Part shown: positions 1-8,337 of the stretch, in pieces | How positions within the stretch are numbered: position 1 is the stretch's first letter | How the letters are laid out: each line of letters opens with the position of its first letter | Origin: Phycisphaerales bacterium | GTDB lineage: Bacteria > Planctomycetota > Phycisphaerae > Phycisphaerales > UBA1924 | DNA: 64,000 bases | NCBI GenBank assembly: GCA_022072615.1 | Contig: JAJVHS010000017.1 | Span: forward strand, 1-64,000 | Reading direction: 5' to 3' | The notes under the pieces: model-generated | The model's database searches: none | The model's input: the letters and a program-made list of their open reading frames with translations, nothing else | What the model was told of the DNA's origin: nothing | Made by a program: the position numbers and the translations under genes

Positions 1-1
1 G

Positions 2-697
2 CTGGGATTCGTCGTCAGCGGCGGGCATACCTCCCTCTACCGGCTGGATTCGTGGACCGAGATCAAACGCCTCGGCGGCACCATCGACGACGCCATGGGA
101 GAGGCGTTCGACAAGGCCGCCGCCATCCTGGGCATCCCGTTCCCCGGCGGTCCGAACCTCGATCGCCTCGCGAGCAGCGAAGGAGCCAACGACCGGGCCG
201 AAGAGCTTCCGGTGTCTCGTCTGGGCGGCGATTCGCTCGACTTTTCGTTCAGCGGCCTCAAGACCGCGCTGCTGTACGCGGCGCGCGGGGTTCCCGCGTC
301 CCCGAATCCCCGAGCCGCTCGGCCCCAGCCGGCGCCGGAACTGACGCCCGGCCGCGTTCGAGACCTGGCCGCCAGCTTCCAGCGAGCCGCCGTCAAGGCC
401 GCGATCATCAAGATCCAGCGGGCGCTCGAGCGTCTCGGCTCGTCGGTGGGGGGTGTGCGATCCCTGCTGGTGGGCGGGGGCGTGAGCGCCAATTCCCGAC
501 TTCGGATCGACCTCGAAATGCTCGCCGATAAGCGCGGCGTGCGGCTCGTAATCCCGCGCATGAAGTTCTGCGTCGACAATGCCGCAATGATCGCCGGGCT
601 TGCGTATCACCTGGGAAGCGAGAGCTCCATGGCCGGCCTCGCCCTCCAGGCCAGCCCGTCTACGAGCCTGGCCGGTGCGAATGCGGTGCACACGTGA
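2..697 (+). CDS. tsaD: tRNA N6-adenosine threonylcarbamoyltransferase TsaD (5' end outside the window)
   Basis: The C-terminal two thirds of TsaD, the catalytic subunit that transfers threonylcarbamoyl to A37 of ANN-decoding tRNAs in the cytoplasm. Reading frame 2 is open from the window edge. It shows the family signatures VVSGGHTSL at the very start, then GTIDDAMGEAFDKAA, PGGPNLDRLA, FSFSGLKTALL, LLVGGGVSANSRLR and finally DNAAMIAGLAYH, the last containing the Asp/Asn metal and nucleotide region. The stop codon overlaps the GTG start of the release-factor-like gene by 4 bases (GTGA), so the two are probably cotranslated. About 130 N-terminal residues are missing because the window begins inside the gene. 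Family assignment is secure; partner proteins TsaB, TsaC and TsaE are not in view. Confidence 0.96.
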   Translation: MGFVVSGGHTSLYRLDSWTEIKRLGGTIDDAMGEAFDKAAAILGIPFPGGPNLDRLASSEGANDRAEELPVSRLGGDSLDFSFSGLKTALLYAARGVPASPNPRAARPQPAPELTPGRVRDLAASFQRAAVKAAIIKIQRALERLGSSVGGVRSLLVGGGVSANSRLRIDLEMLADKRGVRLVIPRMKFCVDNAAMIAGLAYHLGSESSMAGLALQASPSTSLAGANAVHT

Positions 698-1209
698 GCG
701 ACGACACGCGGCACCCGGCGACGCTGCCCGACGACGAGCTCTGGTCGCATTGTCACGTGGGGAAATCCAGGTCCTCCGGGCCGGGCGGGCAGCACCGCAA
801 CAAGGTCGAGACGCTGGTGACGATCACCCACGACCCCACCGGCGTCGCGGCTCACGCGGGCGAGCGTCGCAGCGCCGTCGAGAACAGCAAGGTCGCGATG
901 TTCAGGCTGCGGCTCGCGCTGGCCGTCAAGATCCGCTGCCCGGTTCCCATTGGCGACGCCAGGTCCGACCTCTGGCGCTCCCGGACGAAAGACCGCCGGA
1001 TCGTGTGCAACCCCGAGCATCGGGACTTTCCGTCGCTGCTCGCCGAGGCACTGGACATGATCGAGGCGTGCCGCTACGACGCGGCGAAGGCGGCAACCCG
1101 GCTCGATGTTTCCACGACCCAGCTCGTGCGCTTCGTCGCCGAACACCCGGCGGCGATGACGTGGTGGAACCAGCGGCGCGCGGAGCGCAGGCTCGGGAAG
1201 CTCAAGTAG
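694..1209 (+). CDS. Stand-alone peptide chain release factor-like protein (RF-1 domain)
   Basis: A 171-residue protein carrying only the peptidyl-hydrolysis domain of class I release factors. The GGQ motif sits in SSGPGGQHRNKVET (about residues 27-40), followed by the usual helix with SAVENSKVAMFRLR. The codon-recognition domain of RF1/RF2 is absent. Instead there is a C-terminal helical stretch (about residues 110-171, ending in WWNQRRAERRLGKLK). Such single-domain proteins act on ribosomes, either as rescue hydrolases (ArfB-like) or in roles not yet assigned. The short basic ArfB tail is not obvious, so I call only the domain. It starts with GTG inside the tsaD stop region, which implies translational coupling. 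Identity of the domain is clear; the substrate state of the ribosome is inference. Confidence 0.88.
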   Translation: MSDDTRHPATLPDDELWSHCHVGKSRSSGPGGQHRNKVETLVTITHDPTGVAAHAGERRSAVENSKVAMFRLRLALAVKIRCPVPIGDARSDLWRSRTKDRRIVCNPEHRDFPSLLAEALDMIEACRYDAAKAATRLDVSTTQLVRFVAEHPAAMTWWNQRRAERRLGKLK

Positions 1210-1240
1210 CGAGCTCTCCTCCGCTGTCTGCTGTCTGTCT

Positions 1241-1288
1241 TGATGCCTCGATGCCTCGATGCCTTGATGCCTTGATGCCTTGATGCCT
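1241..1288 (-). repeat. Octamer tandem repeat array A (6 units)
   Basis: Six head-to-tail 8-base units. On the + strand they read TGATGCCT or CGATGCCT, so the unit is AGGCATCA/AGGCATCG on the minus strand. The array starts 31 bases after the release-factor-like stop. The same unit recurs at five other gaps in this window (near 8076, 15965, 38875, 42163 and 46707). Confidence 0.9.
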
Positions 1289-1301
1289 TCTTAAACAACA
1301 A

Positions 1302-1332
1302 ACCCCGCGAGGAGGCTCGCGGGGTCTGTGTT
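1302..1332. terminator. Bidirectional intrinsic terminator
   Basis: A perfect 10-bp stem (1302-1311 with 1316-1325, ACCCCGCGAG) with a 4-base loop. A T-containing tract follows on the + side and a T-rich tract on the minus side. It lies between the convergent release-factor-like gene and the PAP-tail gene and can serve both. Confidence 0.8.
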
Positions 1333-1396
1333 TTGTGGGTCAGGTTTGCTCTTTCACCTGGAGCAACTCAGGAAATCGAATCGAATCGGATCGGTC

Positions 1397-2158
1397 TCAG
1401 CGGCGACGACGGCCGGCGAGGAGACCACCGATTCCCACGAGCGCAAGCGACGACGGAGCCGGGACGATTTCCCAGCCGAAGTTGGCGACCGGGTTGCCGC
1501 CGAAGTTGAACGTGTTGCCCGGAGCGTTGTTGACGTTGCCGACGCTGGCCGCCGTGGTCGAGAAGGCAAGGTCAGGGCTCGAGCCGACGTCCGGCGGGTT
1601 GTAGATGCCCACGCCGAGGTTGTTCATCTGGGCCGCGGTGTTGCCGAGGTTGCCCGAGTTGTCGAACGTGATGCCCATCGAGAAGCTCTGGGGCAGGGTG
1701 ATCGCCGTGATGTTGGTGAAGAACACCGAGACGGTGTTGGCGGGGAACGTGATGGGGTTGAAGGAGAAGCCGGTGATGTAGCCGCCGGTGTTCGTGCCGC
1801 CGGCGTTGTTGAGGTCGTGGAAGCGCACGCGCGGGCGGGCCGTCAGGGGCGTCGAGTTGAGGTTCGCGACGGTGAAGCTGAACCGCGTGACGGGGGTCAG
1901 GGCGGTCGTCCGCGTGATCTCCTCGGAGACGTACTTGGTGGTGAGCAAACCGCTGATCAGCGCAGCGCCGCCGTTGAGGTAGACCGAACCGGAGTAGTTG
2001 GTGACGTTCGAGAACGTCGCACCGGGGGTCACCGCGCGCGAGCCGTAGCTGGCCTGGTCGGCGGGAATCGACTTGATCAACTGGGCGGTGGCCGCGATGT
2101 CCGCGGACGCAACTCCGGCAACCGCGGCCAGAACGGCCGCACCAAAGAGAGCCTTCAT
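1397..2158 (-). CDS. Secreted protein with PEP-CTERM-like (PAP) sorting tail
   Basis: A 253-residue exported protein. The ATG at 2158 was chosen because AGGAGG lies 6-8 bases upstream and the start gives a clean signal peptide (MKALFGAAVLAAVAGVASA). The body is Gly/Asn/Thr-rich and looks beta-stranded, with no enzymatic motif that I recognise. The C-terminus is VPAPSSLALVGIGGLLAGRRRR: a PAP motif, a hydrophobic helix and an arginine cluster, as in PEP-CTERM substrates that are cleaved by exosortase and placed in the envelope or exopolysaccharide. PAP instead of PEP is shared with four other proteins here (near 29849, 30847, 38112 and 62595). Export and sorting are inferred from the tail; the function of the body is unknown. 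Confidence 0.88.
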   Translation of the reverse strand: MKALFGAAVLAAVAGVASADIAATAQLIKSIPADQASYGSRAVTPGATFSNVTNYSGSVYLNGGAALISGLLTTKYVSEEITRTTALTPVTRFSFTVANLNSTPLTARPRVRFHDLNNAGGTNTGGYITGFSFNPITFPANTVSVFFTNITAITLPQSFSMGITFDNSGNLGNTAAQMNNLGVGIYNPPDVGSSPDLAFSTTAASVGNVNNAPGNTFNFGGNPVANFGWEIVPAPSSLALVGIGGLLAGRRRR

Positions 2159-2187
2159 GTCTGTCCTCCTATCGAAACACGGAACAA

Positions 2188-2208
2188 GCCGGGGAACACA
2201 TCCCCGGC
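2188..2208 (-). promoter_or_regulatory. 5'-leader hairpin upstream of the PAP-tail gene
   Basis: Arms GCCGGGGA and TCCCCGGC (2188-2195 and 2201-2208) with a 5-base loop, about 30 bases upstream of the ATG at 2158. No T-run follows on the minus strand, so it is more likely an mRNA-stabilising or regulatory stem than a terminator. Upstream on the minus strand there are TTGAC-type boxes but no convincing -10. Confidence 0.4.
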
Positions 2209-2389
2209 GGAAACACACTCGACAATCCCTGCTTACGAACGCGGAACGATCGATAGCAGAGACCTATGGCACCAATTGATGAAACGGTCAATCTCCAATA
2301 CGGTCAAACTATGACAGCCGCGGCGTTGCCTGTCAACGGCATTGAACGTGCAGCAGGAATTTTCTTGCAGCCCAAGCCCGGATAACGCG

Positions 2390-2959
2390 TCAGGAGGATG
2401 TACGGTCGACCACCTTGTACATCTCGCGCTCGCCCCGACCCCGCAGCGGGTAGTCCTTCCGGAGCGGGTGCGCCGGGAAGTCTTCCCAGGTCAGGATCCG
2501 ACGCAGGTCCGGGTGGTTGCGGAACCGGATCCCGAACATGTCGAAGACCTCCCGCTCGGGCCACTCCGCGCCCGCCCAGAGGTCCGTCACGCTGTCGAGC
2601 CATAGCGCCGGGTCCTCGACGATCCCATCCGTCGGCAGCGTCGGGTCCAGATAGGTCTTCACGAAGAACCGGTCGTCCCGGTCGAAGCTGATCAGGTTGT
2701 ACACCACCGCGAACCGCCCCGGCTGCGGCGCGGGATAGCCCAGGTAGTCGATGCCGCCGATGTCCGAGAGGAAGTTGTACGACATGCGCGGGTCGGTCTT
2801 GAGGAACGCCATCACCTCGTGCAGGTCCGCCGGCGCCACCACCAGCGTCGACTGCCCGCGGAACTCCGTTCCCTGGAACTTCTTCGCCGGGAACGCGGAC
2901 TTGACGATCGCAAAGACGGGGTGGTCGAGGTTCGGGCGGGACGGGCTCGTATCTGCCAT
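2390..2959 (-). CDS. nuoC: NADH-quinone oxidoreductase subunit C (30 kDa)
   Basis: A 189-residue NuoC, a peripheral-arm subunit of respiratory complex I that helps hold the chain of Fe-S subunits at the membrane. The diagnostic C-terminal block is present (WAGAEWPEREVFDMFGI, then FRNHPDLRRILTWEDF and HPLRKDYPL), preceded by the usual N-terminal fold with LSDIGGIDYLGYP. The ATG at 2959 was chosen because it puts the protein at family length; the open frame continues 60 codons further without homology. The Shine-Dalgarno is weak. No other nuo gene lies in the window, so it is not in a nuo operon here. A partner transcript with the gene upstream (3025-3747) is possible, since both are on the minus strand and 65 bases apart. 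Confidence 0.94.
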   Translation of the reverse strand: MADTSPSRPNLDHPVFAIVKSAFPAKKFQGTEFRGQSTLVVAPADLHEVMAFLKTDPRMSYNFLSDIGGIDYLGYPAPQPGRFAVVYNLISFDRDDRFFVKTYLDPTLPTDGIVEDPALWLDSVTDLWAGAEWPEREVFDMFGIRFRNHPDLRRILTWEDFPAHPLRKDYPLRGRGEREMYKVVDRTSS

Positions 2960-3024
2960 GGATGGGTCTCGCGGAAACGGGTCGAGTGTAGCGGTCGAAA
3001 CAGGCGGTGGCGGGCCGTCCTTCG

Positions 3025-3747
3025 TCACCCAGACGGGCCGCCTCCCGCGAGCCACGCACCGAACTTCGCCGGGTCGCCCCGGACGACCAGCTTCAGTGAC
3101 CCGCCGATCGCCGGCCCGGCAATCAGGTCGGACACGCACGAGCGAAGCACCGCGGCATCAATCAGCCCGCGGTCAAAGTCGGTCGGCTCGGTCTCGGTTC
3201 CCGAGCCACCCGGCCGCACATTCGAGACTACCACGGCGACCGTGGCCGCCAACCCCGTCAGCGCGTACAGGCGGGCAAGGTGGTCGGCGGCGTCGCCGAC
3301 CATCGACGGTGCGAGCAAGGCGGCCGGCTCGAGAACGATCCCCAGCGACCCGGGCGCGATGCGCCGGCAGTCCTGGTCAAGCTTCATGATCGAGGGCACG
3401 TCCGACACAGCGCCGCCGACGCCCGGCGCCAGCAGAAGCGTCGCGGCGTTGTGGACCAGGACCGGTCCCAGTCGTTCAAGCGAAGCGGCAAGCTTTGCGC
3501 GAGCTTCGGACCCCCACCGAACCCACGGCGTGTCCGGGTCCGCGGACGGGTCATTCGTCGGCGTGATCCAGGTTCCGCCGTGGAAGTCCGGGTGAGCCAG
3601 GTCGGCGGTCCATGCCGGATCGACGACCGACCGCGTCGACCAACGCGCCCACCGCTCCCCCGACGTTGAACAAACCTCCGCGGCGAGATGTTCGAGCGGG
3701 TTCGCACCATCGGTGGGGGATGCTGGATGGATACTCCACAACTGCAT
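3025..3747 (-). CDS. Conserved hypothetical protein, possible TIM-barrel fold
   Basis: A 240-residue protein with no signal peptide or membrane segment. I do not recognise a named family. The segment around LVHNAATLLLAPGVGGA and the later DCRRIAPGSLGIVLEPAALL resemble strand-helix repeats of sugar-isomerase/endonuclease-IV-like TIM barrels, but no metal-ligand set can be assigned. The ATG at 3747 gives a sensible start (MQLWSIHPASPTDG); an upstream extension to 3849 is open but of low quality and lacks a ribosome site. It is followed on the same strand by nuoC 65 bases later, which suggests possible cotranscription. Function unknown. Confidence 0.7.
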   Translation of the reverse strand: MQLWSIHPASPTDGANPLEHLAAEVCSTSGERWARWSTRSVVDPAWTADLAHPDFHGGTWITPTNDPSADPDTPWVRWGSEARAKLAASLERLGPVLVHNAATLLLAPGVGGAVSDVPSIMKLDQDCRRIAPGSLGIVLEPAALLAPSMVGDAADHLARLYALTGLAATVAVVVSNVRPGGSGTETEPTDFDRGLIDAAVLRSCVSDLIAGPAIGGSLKLVVRGDPAKFGAWLAGGGPSG

Positions 3748-3870
3748 GCGTTGAGCGTATGGCCCGCACCAGACACCCGGGTCATGAGGGGCCCCGGGTC
3801 GCGGAGTTTTTTCAACGAGCAGACGCGCGAGCGTCCGATACCTCGCCACACGGAAACGAAAGTGGACGCG

Positions 3871-4137
3871 ATGCTCAGTTCAGCTTCCAGCCGCCAATCA
3901 CCCGGTCTGTTCGACGATGCTGATTCAAACGGCGGCGAGTTCTCGCATTCCCAGATCCTGGACCATATTCTGGCGATCAATCCGACCGCCACGTGGCTTG
4001 TCGGGGAGACCTTCGATCGCATGCAGCTGTGGCATTACCTGCAGCACCTGCTGATCGCACAAGGTCCGCGTGGTCCGGCGTCGGCGTGGGTCCGGCCCGC
4101 GGACTCGCCTGGCATCACCGCCCGCGAAGCGGACTGA
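3871..4137 (+). CDS. Small conserved hypothetical protein
   Basis: An 88-residue protein whose core SHSQILDHILAINPTA and QLWHYLQHLLIAQGPRG, followed by WVRPADSPGI near the end, looks like a compact helical domain. I recall similar short proteins in planctomycete genomes, but no function is attached to them. The ATG at 3871 was chosen; an in-frame GTG three codons earlier is an alternative. It is transcribed divergently from the minus-strand gene ending near 3747 and is closed by a strong terminator 21 bases after its stop, which supports it being a real monocistronic gene. No enzymatic residues can be proposed. Confidence 0.68.
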   Translation: MLSSASSRQSPGLFDDADSNGGEFSHSQILDHILAINPTATWLVGETFDRMQLWHYLQHLLIAQGPRGPASAWVRPADSPGITAREAD

Positions 4138-4158
4138 GCCGACAACCAAGCATCAATG

Positions 4159-4199
4159 CCGGCGGGGGTTTGTGGTGGAACCCCCGCCGGTTGTTTTTG
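4159..4199 (+). terminator. Strong intrinsic terminator
   Basis: A perfect 12-bp GC-rich stem (4159-4170 with 4179-4190) with an 8-base loop, followed directly by TTGTTTTTG. It ends the small gene at 3871-4137. Confidence 0.9.
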
Positions 4200-4377
4200 C
4201 GCCGTGTCTTTGGGGCGAATCCCACCCGGTGCGGCGCGCGTCCGAGCGGGATGAGGAAGTTACTGACTGTCGCTTAGCGGACTCATTTGAGCGGTTGGAA
4301 CGTCCGATCTGGTTGTCTGACAGGGCGGTTGACCATGCTCAAGGTCACCCTGTCGATGGTCCGATAAGGGTCGAACC

Positions 4378-5682
4378 GTGGCGAACCAGACCAGACTTGA
4401 CGTACCGGCATTCTCGGTTCGGTTGATGCTCGCCACGGTGGGTACGGCCGCGCTGCTGACCCCGGTTGGGTGCGGGTGGACGAGCAGCGGGACCCAGACT
4501 CCCGCGACCACCACGGCCGCGGCGCCCTCGACGACCGACGAGCAGGCTGCGGGCGGTGACACGTCCGTCGCCCAGGCCTCCCCGGAGCTCATCGTCGGCG
4601 GAGCCTCGCCGGGCACGGGAGCCTGGATCAACCCCCAGGCCCGTCAGGAACCGGGCGAGGACAACGCCCCCGCCACGTTCAATCTCCAGCAGGTCACCTT
4701 CGCCGAGGAAGGATCGGACTTTGATCCGGCGATCTCCCGGGACGGGTCACGGATCGTCTTTGCGAGCACCCAGCACCGGCCGACGGCGGATCTGTATGTG
4801 AAGTCGATCTCGGGCCGCACGATCACGCAGTTGACGTCTGACCCGTCCGAGGACGGCACGCCGGACATCAGCCCCGACGGTTCCAAGGTCGCCTTCGCGA
4901 GCAACCGCGGCGGAAGCTGGGACATCTACGTGATGCCGATCAGCGGCGGCAAGGCCGTCGCCGTCACCCAGGACGCCAGCGACGAACTCCATCCCTCGTG
5001 GTCGCCGGACGGGACGCAGCTTGTGTTCTGCCGGATGGGCCCGACGAGCGGCCGGTGGGAGATGTGGGTCACCGACGCGACCAAGGCGGGAAGCGCGACG
5101 TTCATCGGGTACGGTCTGTTCCCGCGGTGGTGCCCGAGCTCGGGCACCGGCGAGAACGGCGCCGACCGCATCGTCTACCAGGTCGGGCGTGAACGGGGCC
5201 AGCGCTCCTTCGCCATCTGGACGGTCGATTATCACGACGGCCAGGCGTCGAATCCGACGCTGATCGCGAGCAGTTCCAGCGCGGCGCTGATTAATCCCAC
5301 GTGGAGCCCCGACGGTCGCTTCATCGCGTACGCCTCGGTGCCCGCGTCGGAGACATCGGGCCAGCGGCCCTCGGCCGAGCTCTGGCTCGCGAGCGTAATG
5401 GGCGACGCGACGGTGCGCCTGACCAGCGGCGATCTGCGGGCGATCCGCCCGGCGTGGGGACCGGCGAACCGGCTCTACTTCGTCTCGGATCGCAATTCGA
5501 CGGAGAACATCTGGTCGATCGATCTGGCGCAGAGCCTGGCGTCGGCGGGGGGCACGCCCGCCGCGACGACCGCGGCCGCCAAGCCCAATTCGACTCTGGT
5601 TCCGGGGTCGCGTCAGAGCAGTTCAGCGGAAGAGCCGGCGGAGACGACGGCGGATGCGTCGGAAGAGGACAGCGGGGACTAA
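4378..5682 (+). CDS. TolB-like beta-propeller protein (PD40 repeats), exported
   Basis: A 434-residue protein beginning at GTG 4378 after an AAGGG-like ribosome site. An N-terminal hydrophobic segment ends in LTPVGCG, a poor but possible lipobox, so it is probably exported and perhaps lipidated. After a Thr/Ala-rich linker come PD40/TolB-type propeller blades with repeated signatures: FDPAISRDGSRIVFAS (near residue 115), PDISPDGSKVAFASNRGG, HPSWSPDGTQLVFC, INPTWSPDGRFIAYAS and RPAWGPANRLYFVSDRN. The C-terminus is a low-complexity acidic tail. Propellers of this kind bind proteins or peptidoglycan-associated partners at the cell envelope; no enzymatic site is seen. The next gene (5813) is a small lipoprotein on the same strand 130 bases away, possibly cotranscribed. 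Confidence 0.85.
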   Translation: MANQTRLDVPAFSVRLMLATVGTAALLTPVGCGWTSSGTQTPATTTAAAPSTTDEQAAGGDTSVAQASPELIVGGASPGTGAWINPQARQEPGEDNAPATFNLQQVTFAEEGSDFDPAISRDGSRIVFASTQHRPTADLYVKSISGRTITQLTSDPSEDGTPDISPDGSKVAFASNRGGSWDIYVMPISGGKAVAVTQDASDELHPSWSPDGTQLVFCRMGPTSGRWEMWVTDATKAGSATFIGYGLFPRWCPSSGTGENGADRIVYQVGRERGQRSFAIWTVDYHDGQASNPTLIASSSSAALINPTWSPDGRFIAYASVPASETSGQRPSAELWLASVMGDATVRLTSGDLRAIRPAWGPANRLYFVSDRNSTENIWSIDLAQSLASAGGTPAATTAAAKPNSTLVPGSRQSSSAEEPAETTADASEEDSGD

Positions 5683-5812
5683 GACAAGATTCGAACACCG
5701 GCGGACAGGTCGCCGGTTGCACGGATGAACAACGCACTGGCGGACAGACGCCGGTGGCACGGACTGAATATGGAGGGCCGTGGGATCGCGGCCCTGGACG
5801 AGGCAGGACGCC

Positions 5813-6616
5813 ATGAAAAGTACAAAGTCCATGAATGCCAGGAAGACGCTGGCGGGCGTGCTCGGGGTTGCGATGGCCGCGCTGTGGCTGGGCTTGGGCC
5901 CGGGCTGCGGGGCGCTCTCGAAACCCCCGAAGCTCACGCCGCCCGCGGTGACTCCGGCGCCGTACGGGACACCGGCCGAGCCGGTGCTGTGGGCCGTGGT
6001 TCCGCTCCGCAACGAGTCGGGCACGACGGTCGCGGACCCGCTGCGGATGTCGGACAAGGTGGTCGCGGCGATCTCGGAAACACCCGGGCTCGCGTGCCTG
6101 CCGGTCAACCGCACGCTGGAGGCGATGCGGGCGCTGGAGATGACGTCGGTGGGATCGCCGGCCGAGGCGCAGGTGCTCGCTCGAACGCTGGGCGCGGACG
6201 GGATCATCGCGGGATCGATCACCGCGTACGACCCGTACCAGCCGGTGCTCGGCCTGTCGCTGGCGCTCTTCGGAACGCCAGGGGCGATGGGAGCGGTCGA
6301 GCAGAAGTCGCTGGACGCAAAGCGGCTGACGAGCAGCGCGACCGAGCCCGCGGCCACGGGCCCGGGGAACTTCCAGCAGCGTCCGCTCTCGGTGATCTCC
6401 GAGCACCTCGACGGGAAGAACCACCAGGTGCTGGTGGAGGTCGAGGCGTACGCGTGGGGGCGCAGCGATCCGTCGTCGAGCCTGGGGTGGAAGCGGTACG
6501 TGGCGAGCATGGACTTGTACGAGGAATTCGGGGCGCACCACGCGGTGTCGTCGCTCATCCGTCTGGAATGGGCACGCATCGGTGGGACGCCGCCGGGTGC
6601 GGGACCCAAGGACTGA
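5813..6616 (+). CDS. Putative lipoprotein of unknown function
   Basis: A 267-residue protein from ATG 5813, chosen because AGGCAGGA lies just upstream. A second start at 5834 (MNARKTLAG) is possible. The N-terminus is a lipoprotein signal with a hydrophobic run ending LGLGPGCG. The mature part starts Pro-rich, then shows VLWAVVPLRNESGTTVAD and a region LARTLGADGIIAGSITAYDPY. These recall secreted proteins that report copy-specific envelope assembly (CsgG/LpoB-like fold: an N-terminal PLRNESG strand followed by a GADGIIAGSI strand). That resemblance is a pattern judgement only. It follows the propeller gene on the same strand, fitting an envelope-associated pair. Confidence 0.72.
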   Translation: MKSTKSMNARKTLAGVLGVAMAALWLGLGPGCGALSKPPKLTPPAVTPAPYGTPAEPVLWAVVPLRNESGTTVADPLRMSDKVVAAISETPGLACLPVNRTLEAMRALEMTSVGSPAEAQVLARTLGADGIIAGSITAYDPYQPVLGLSLALFGTPGAMGAVEQKSLDAKRLTSSATEPAATGPGNFQQRPLSVISEHLDGKNHQVLVEVEAYAWGRSDPSSSLGWKRYVASMDLYEEFGAHHAVSSLIRLEWARIGGTPPGAGPKD

Positions 6617-6674
6617 TCCCCGCGCGTGGGCTGGTGCTCGCGGCGGGCCAGAGCAAGGAAGCCGGTCGAGGATC

Positions 6675-7001
6675 ATGAGCCGCCGTCGTCAGCCCATCAC
6701 CATCAGCGCCTTCCCCGCCGGCGGGAGCGGCAGGACCCCTCCCGGCCGCGTGCGGGTCGCGTGGATGATGCGCCGCGGACGGACCTGGCGCGTCGAGTTC
6801 GAGGAGGGACGGGAGTTCGCGGCGGCGCTGGCCGTGATGGATCACGCGCTCGCCGGCGGACCCTTTGCCCTCGACGACTTCGAAGCCGCGATGCTCGCGG
6901 CCCAGATCCTCGACACCGCCGAATCGAAGTTCCGTTCCATTTCCGAGCACATCGCCGCGGCGCTGGCCCCCAGTGCTCGCGATCATCGCCAGGCCGCGTA
7001 G
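6675..7001 (+). CDS. Small hypothetical protein upstream of a Xer recombinase
   Basis: A 108-residue protein from ATG 6675 (MSRRRQPITISAFPAG) with a weak GAGG ribosome site. It has an Arg-rich start, a middle RTWRVEFEEGREFAAALAVMDHAL and a helical end (MLAAQILDTAESKFRSISEHIAAAL). No domain is recognised and there is no signal peptide. The stop is 9 bases before the recombinase start, so the two are very likely cotranscribed. The coding frame is supported by its tight packing between neighbours and by codon-position GC bias rather than by homology. Confidence 0.6.
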   Translation: MSRRRQPITISAFPAGGSGRTPPGRVRVAWMMRRGRTWRVEFEEGREFAAALAVMDHALAGGPFALDDFEAAMLAAQILDTAESKFRSISEHIAAALAPSARDHRQAA

Positions 7002-7010
7002 GAGTCTTCC

Positions 7011-8072
7011 ATGTCGATCCTTCCGATTACCGCCGCGTTCCAGAAGTACCTCGCCGACGAGCGGCATTTCAGCCCTTACACGGCTCGGTGCTACGGAGCC
7101 GACCTCCGCCAGTTCGTGGAGTACCTGGCGCAGGGGTTCAACGTCGCGATCGATGAGGGCCGTGAGGCGAGCTTCTTGCGCGACAGGACCGAGCACCCCG
7201 CGCACGCCCCCGGCACCAGCGGCACCGCCGCCGAGACGACCGGGGTCGCTGGCACCATCCAGCCCGAGACGGCCACCGTGACGGGGATCATCTGCACCGC
7301 GGGCGCGGACGTGGTCCGCGGGTTCCTCGCGCACCTCAACGACCAGCACTACTCCGCGGCGACGATGGCACGGAAGATCGCGACACTGCGGTCGTTCTTC
7401 AAGTGGGCCGACCGGCGCGGCCTGGCCAACGGCAACCCCATGACGCTCATCCGCACGCCCAGGCAGGGCAAGCGGCTCCCCAAGGCGATCACGATCGAGC
7501 AGGTCGAGCAGCTCCTGGCGGCGCCGACGGATTCGGATGTGCTCGGCCGCCGCGACCGGGCCATGCTCGAGACGCTGTACTCGACCGGCATCCGCGTCAG
7601 CGAGCTCATCGGGCTCAACTACGACGAGCTGGACATCGCCAACGAGTGCCTGCGTGTCCGGGGCAAGGGGAAGAAGGAGCGGGTGGTGCCGCTGGGCAGC
7701 CACGCGATCGAGGCGATCCGCCGCTACATGGACATGGTCATCGCCGACGCCAAGTACAGCGCGTACTGGGGCGAAGGCTCGCGGATCAAGCCGCTGTTCC
7801 TCAACAAGCACGGCGGGCGGCTGAGCTCGCGCTCGGTCCGCCGCAAGCTCGACAAGTACCTCAAGCAGGTCGGTCTTGATCCGACCATCAGCCCGCACAC
7901 CCTGCGGCACAGCTTCGCGACGCACCTGCTCGACAACGGCGCGGACCTGCGCAGCGTCCAGGAGCTTCTGGGGCACCAGTCGCTCAGCACGACCCAGGTC
8001 TACACGCACCTGACGACCCAGCGGATGCAGGAGGCCTACAACCGGGCCCACCCGCGGGCGCAGGCGTCCTGA
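7011..8072 (+). CDS. XerC/XerD-type tyrosine recombinase with N-domain insertion
   Basis: A 353-residue site-specific recombinase of the Xer type, which resolves chromosome dimers at dif during division. The N-terminal SAM-like core-binding domain begins at once (FQKYLADERHFSPYTARCYGADL). It is split by an insertion of about 50 residues (roughly 48-98, rich in Thr, Gly and Ala) before resuming with VRGFLAHLN and TLRSFFKWADRRG. The catalytic domain carries all expected residues: Arg195 (TGIRVSEL), Lys219 (RGKGKKERVVPLG), His296 and Arg299 (HTLRHSFATHLL), His322 (LLGHQSLSTT) and nucleophile Tyr331. It therefore looks active. XerC versus XerD cannot be decided. The gene sits 9 bases after a small gene and is followed by a long octamer repeat array rather than a terminator. 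Confidence 0.94.
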   Translation: MSILPITAAFQKYLADERHFSPYTARCYGADLRQFVEYLAQGFNVAIDEGREASFLRDRTEHPAHAPGTSGTAAETTGVAGTIQPETATVTGIICTAGADVVRGFLAHLNDQHYSAATMARKIATLRSFFKWADRRGLANGNPMTLIRTPRQGKRLPKAITIEQVEQLLAAPTDSDVLGRRDRAMLETLYSTGIRVSELIGLNYDELDIANECLRVRGKGKKERVVPLGSHAIEAIRRYMDMVIADAKYSAYWGEGSRIKPLFLNKHGGRLSSRSVRRKLDKYLKQVGLDPTISPHTLRHSFATHLLDNGADLRSVQELLGHQSLSTTQVYTHLTTQRMQEAYNRAHPRAQAS

Positions 8073-8075
8073 GGA

Positions 8076-8228
8076 AGGCATCGAGGCATCCAGGCAGCAG
8101 GCATCCCGGCATCAAGGCATCCAGGCATCCAGGCATCGAGGCATCCCGGCATCGAGGCATCCCGGCATCGAGGCATCAAGGCATCGAGCATCCAGGGATC
8201 GAGGCATCCAGCATCGAGGCATCACGGG
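8076..8228 (+). repeat. Octamer tandem repeat array B (about 18 degenerate units)
   Basis: Continuous degenerate 8-base repeats of the form AGGCATCN, with AGGCATCG, AGGCATCC, AGGCATCA and CGGCATCC variants and two 7-base slips. They begin 3 bases after the recombinase stop and fill most of the gap to the PrsW-like gene. This array belongs to the same family as those at 1241, 15965 and 46707. No gene is present. Confidence 0.92.
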
Positions 8229-8337
8229 CAGCCGGATCCGGTTTGCCCTGCTCGCTAATCACCGTTCGCTGATCGCGGACGCGCACCGTTCCCCGCGATC
8301 CGTTCACCGATCTCCGCCGCGGGCCTAGGCTTTCGGC

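Noticed and set aside
2390-2959. Start of a nuo operon
   Set aside because: No other complex I subunit is adjacent on either side.
8076-8228. CRISPR-like array
   Set aside because: The 8-base units are contiguous and have no spacers; no cas genes are present.
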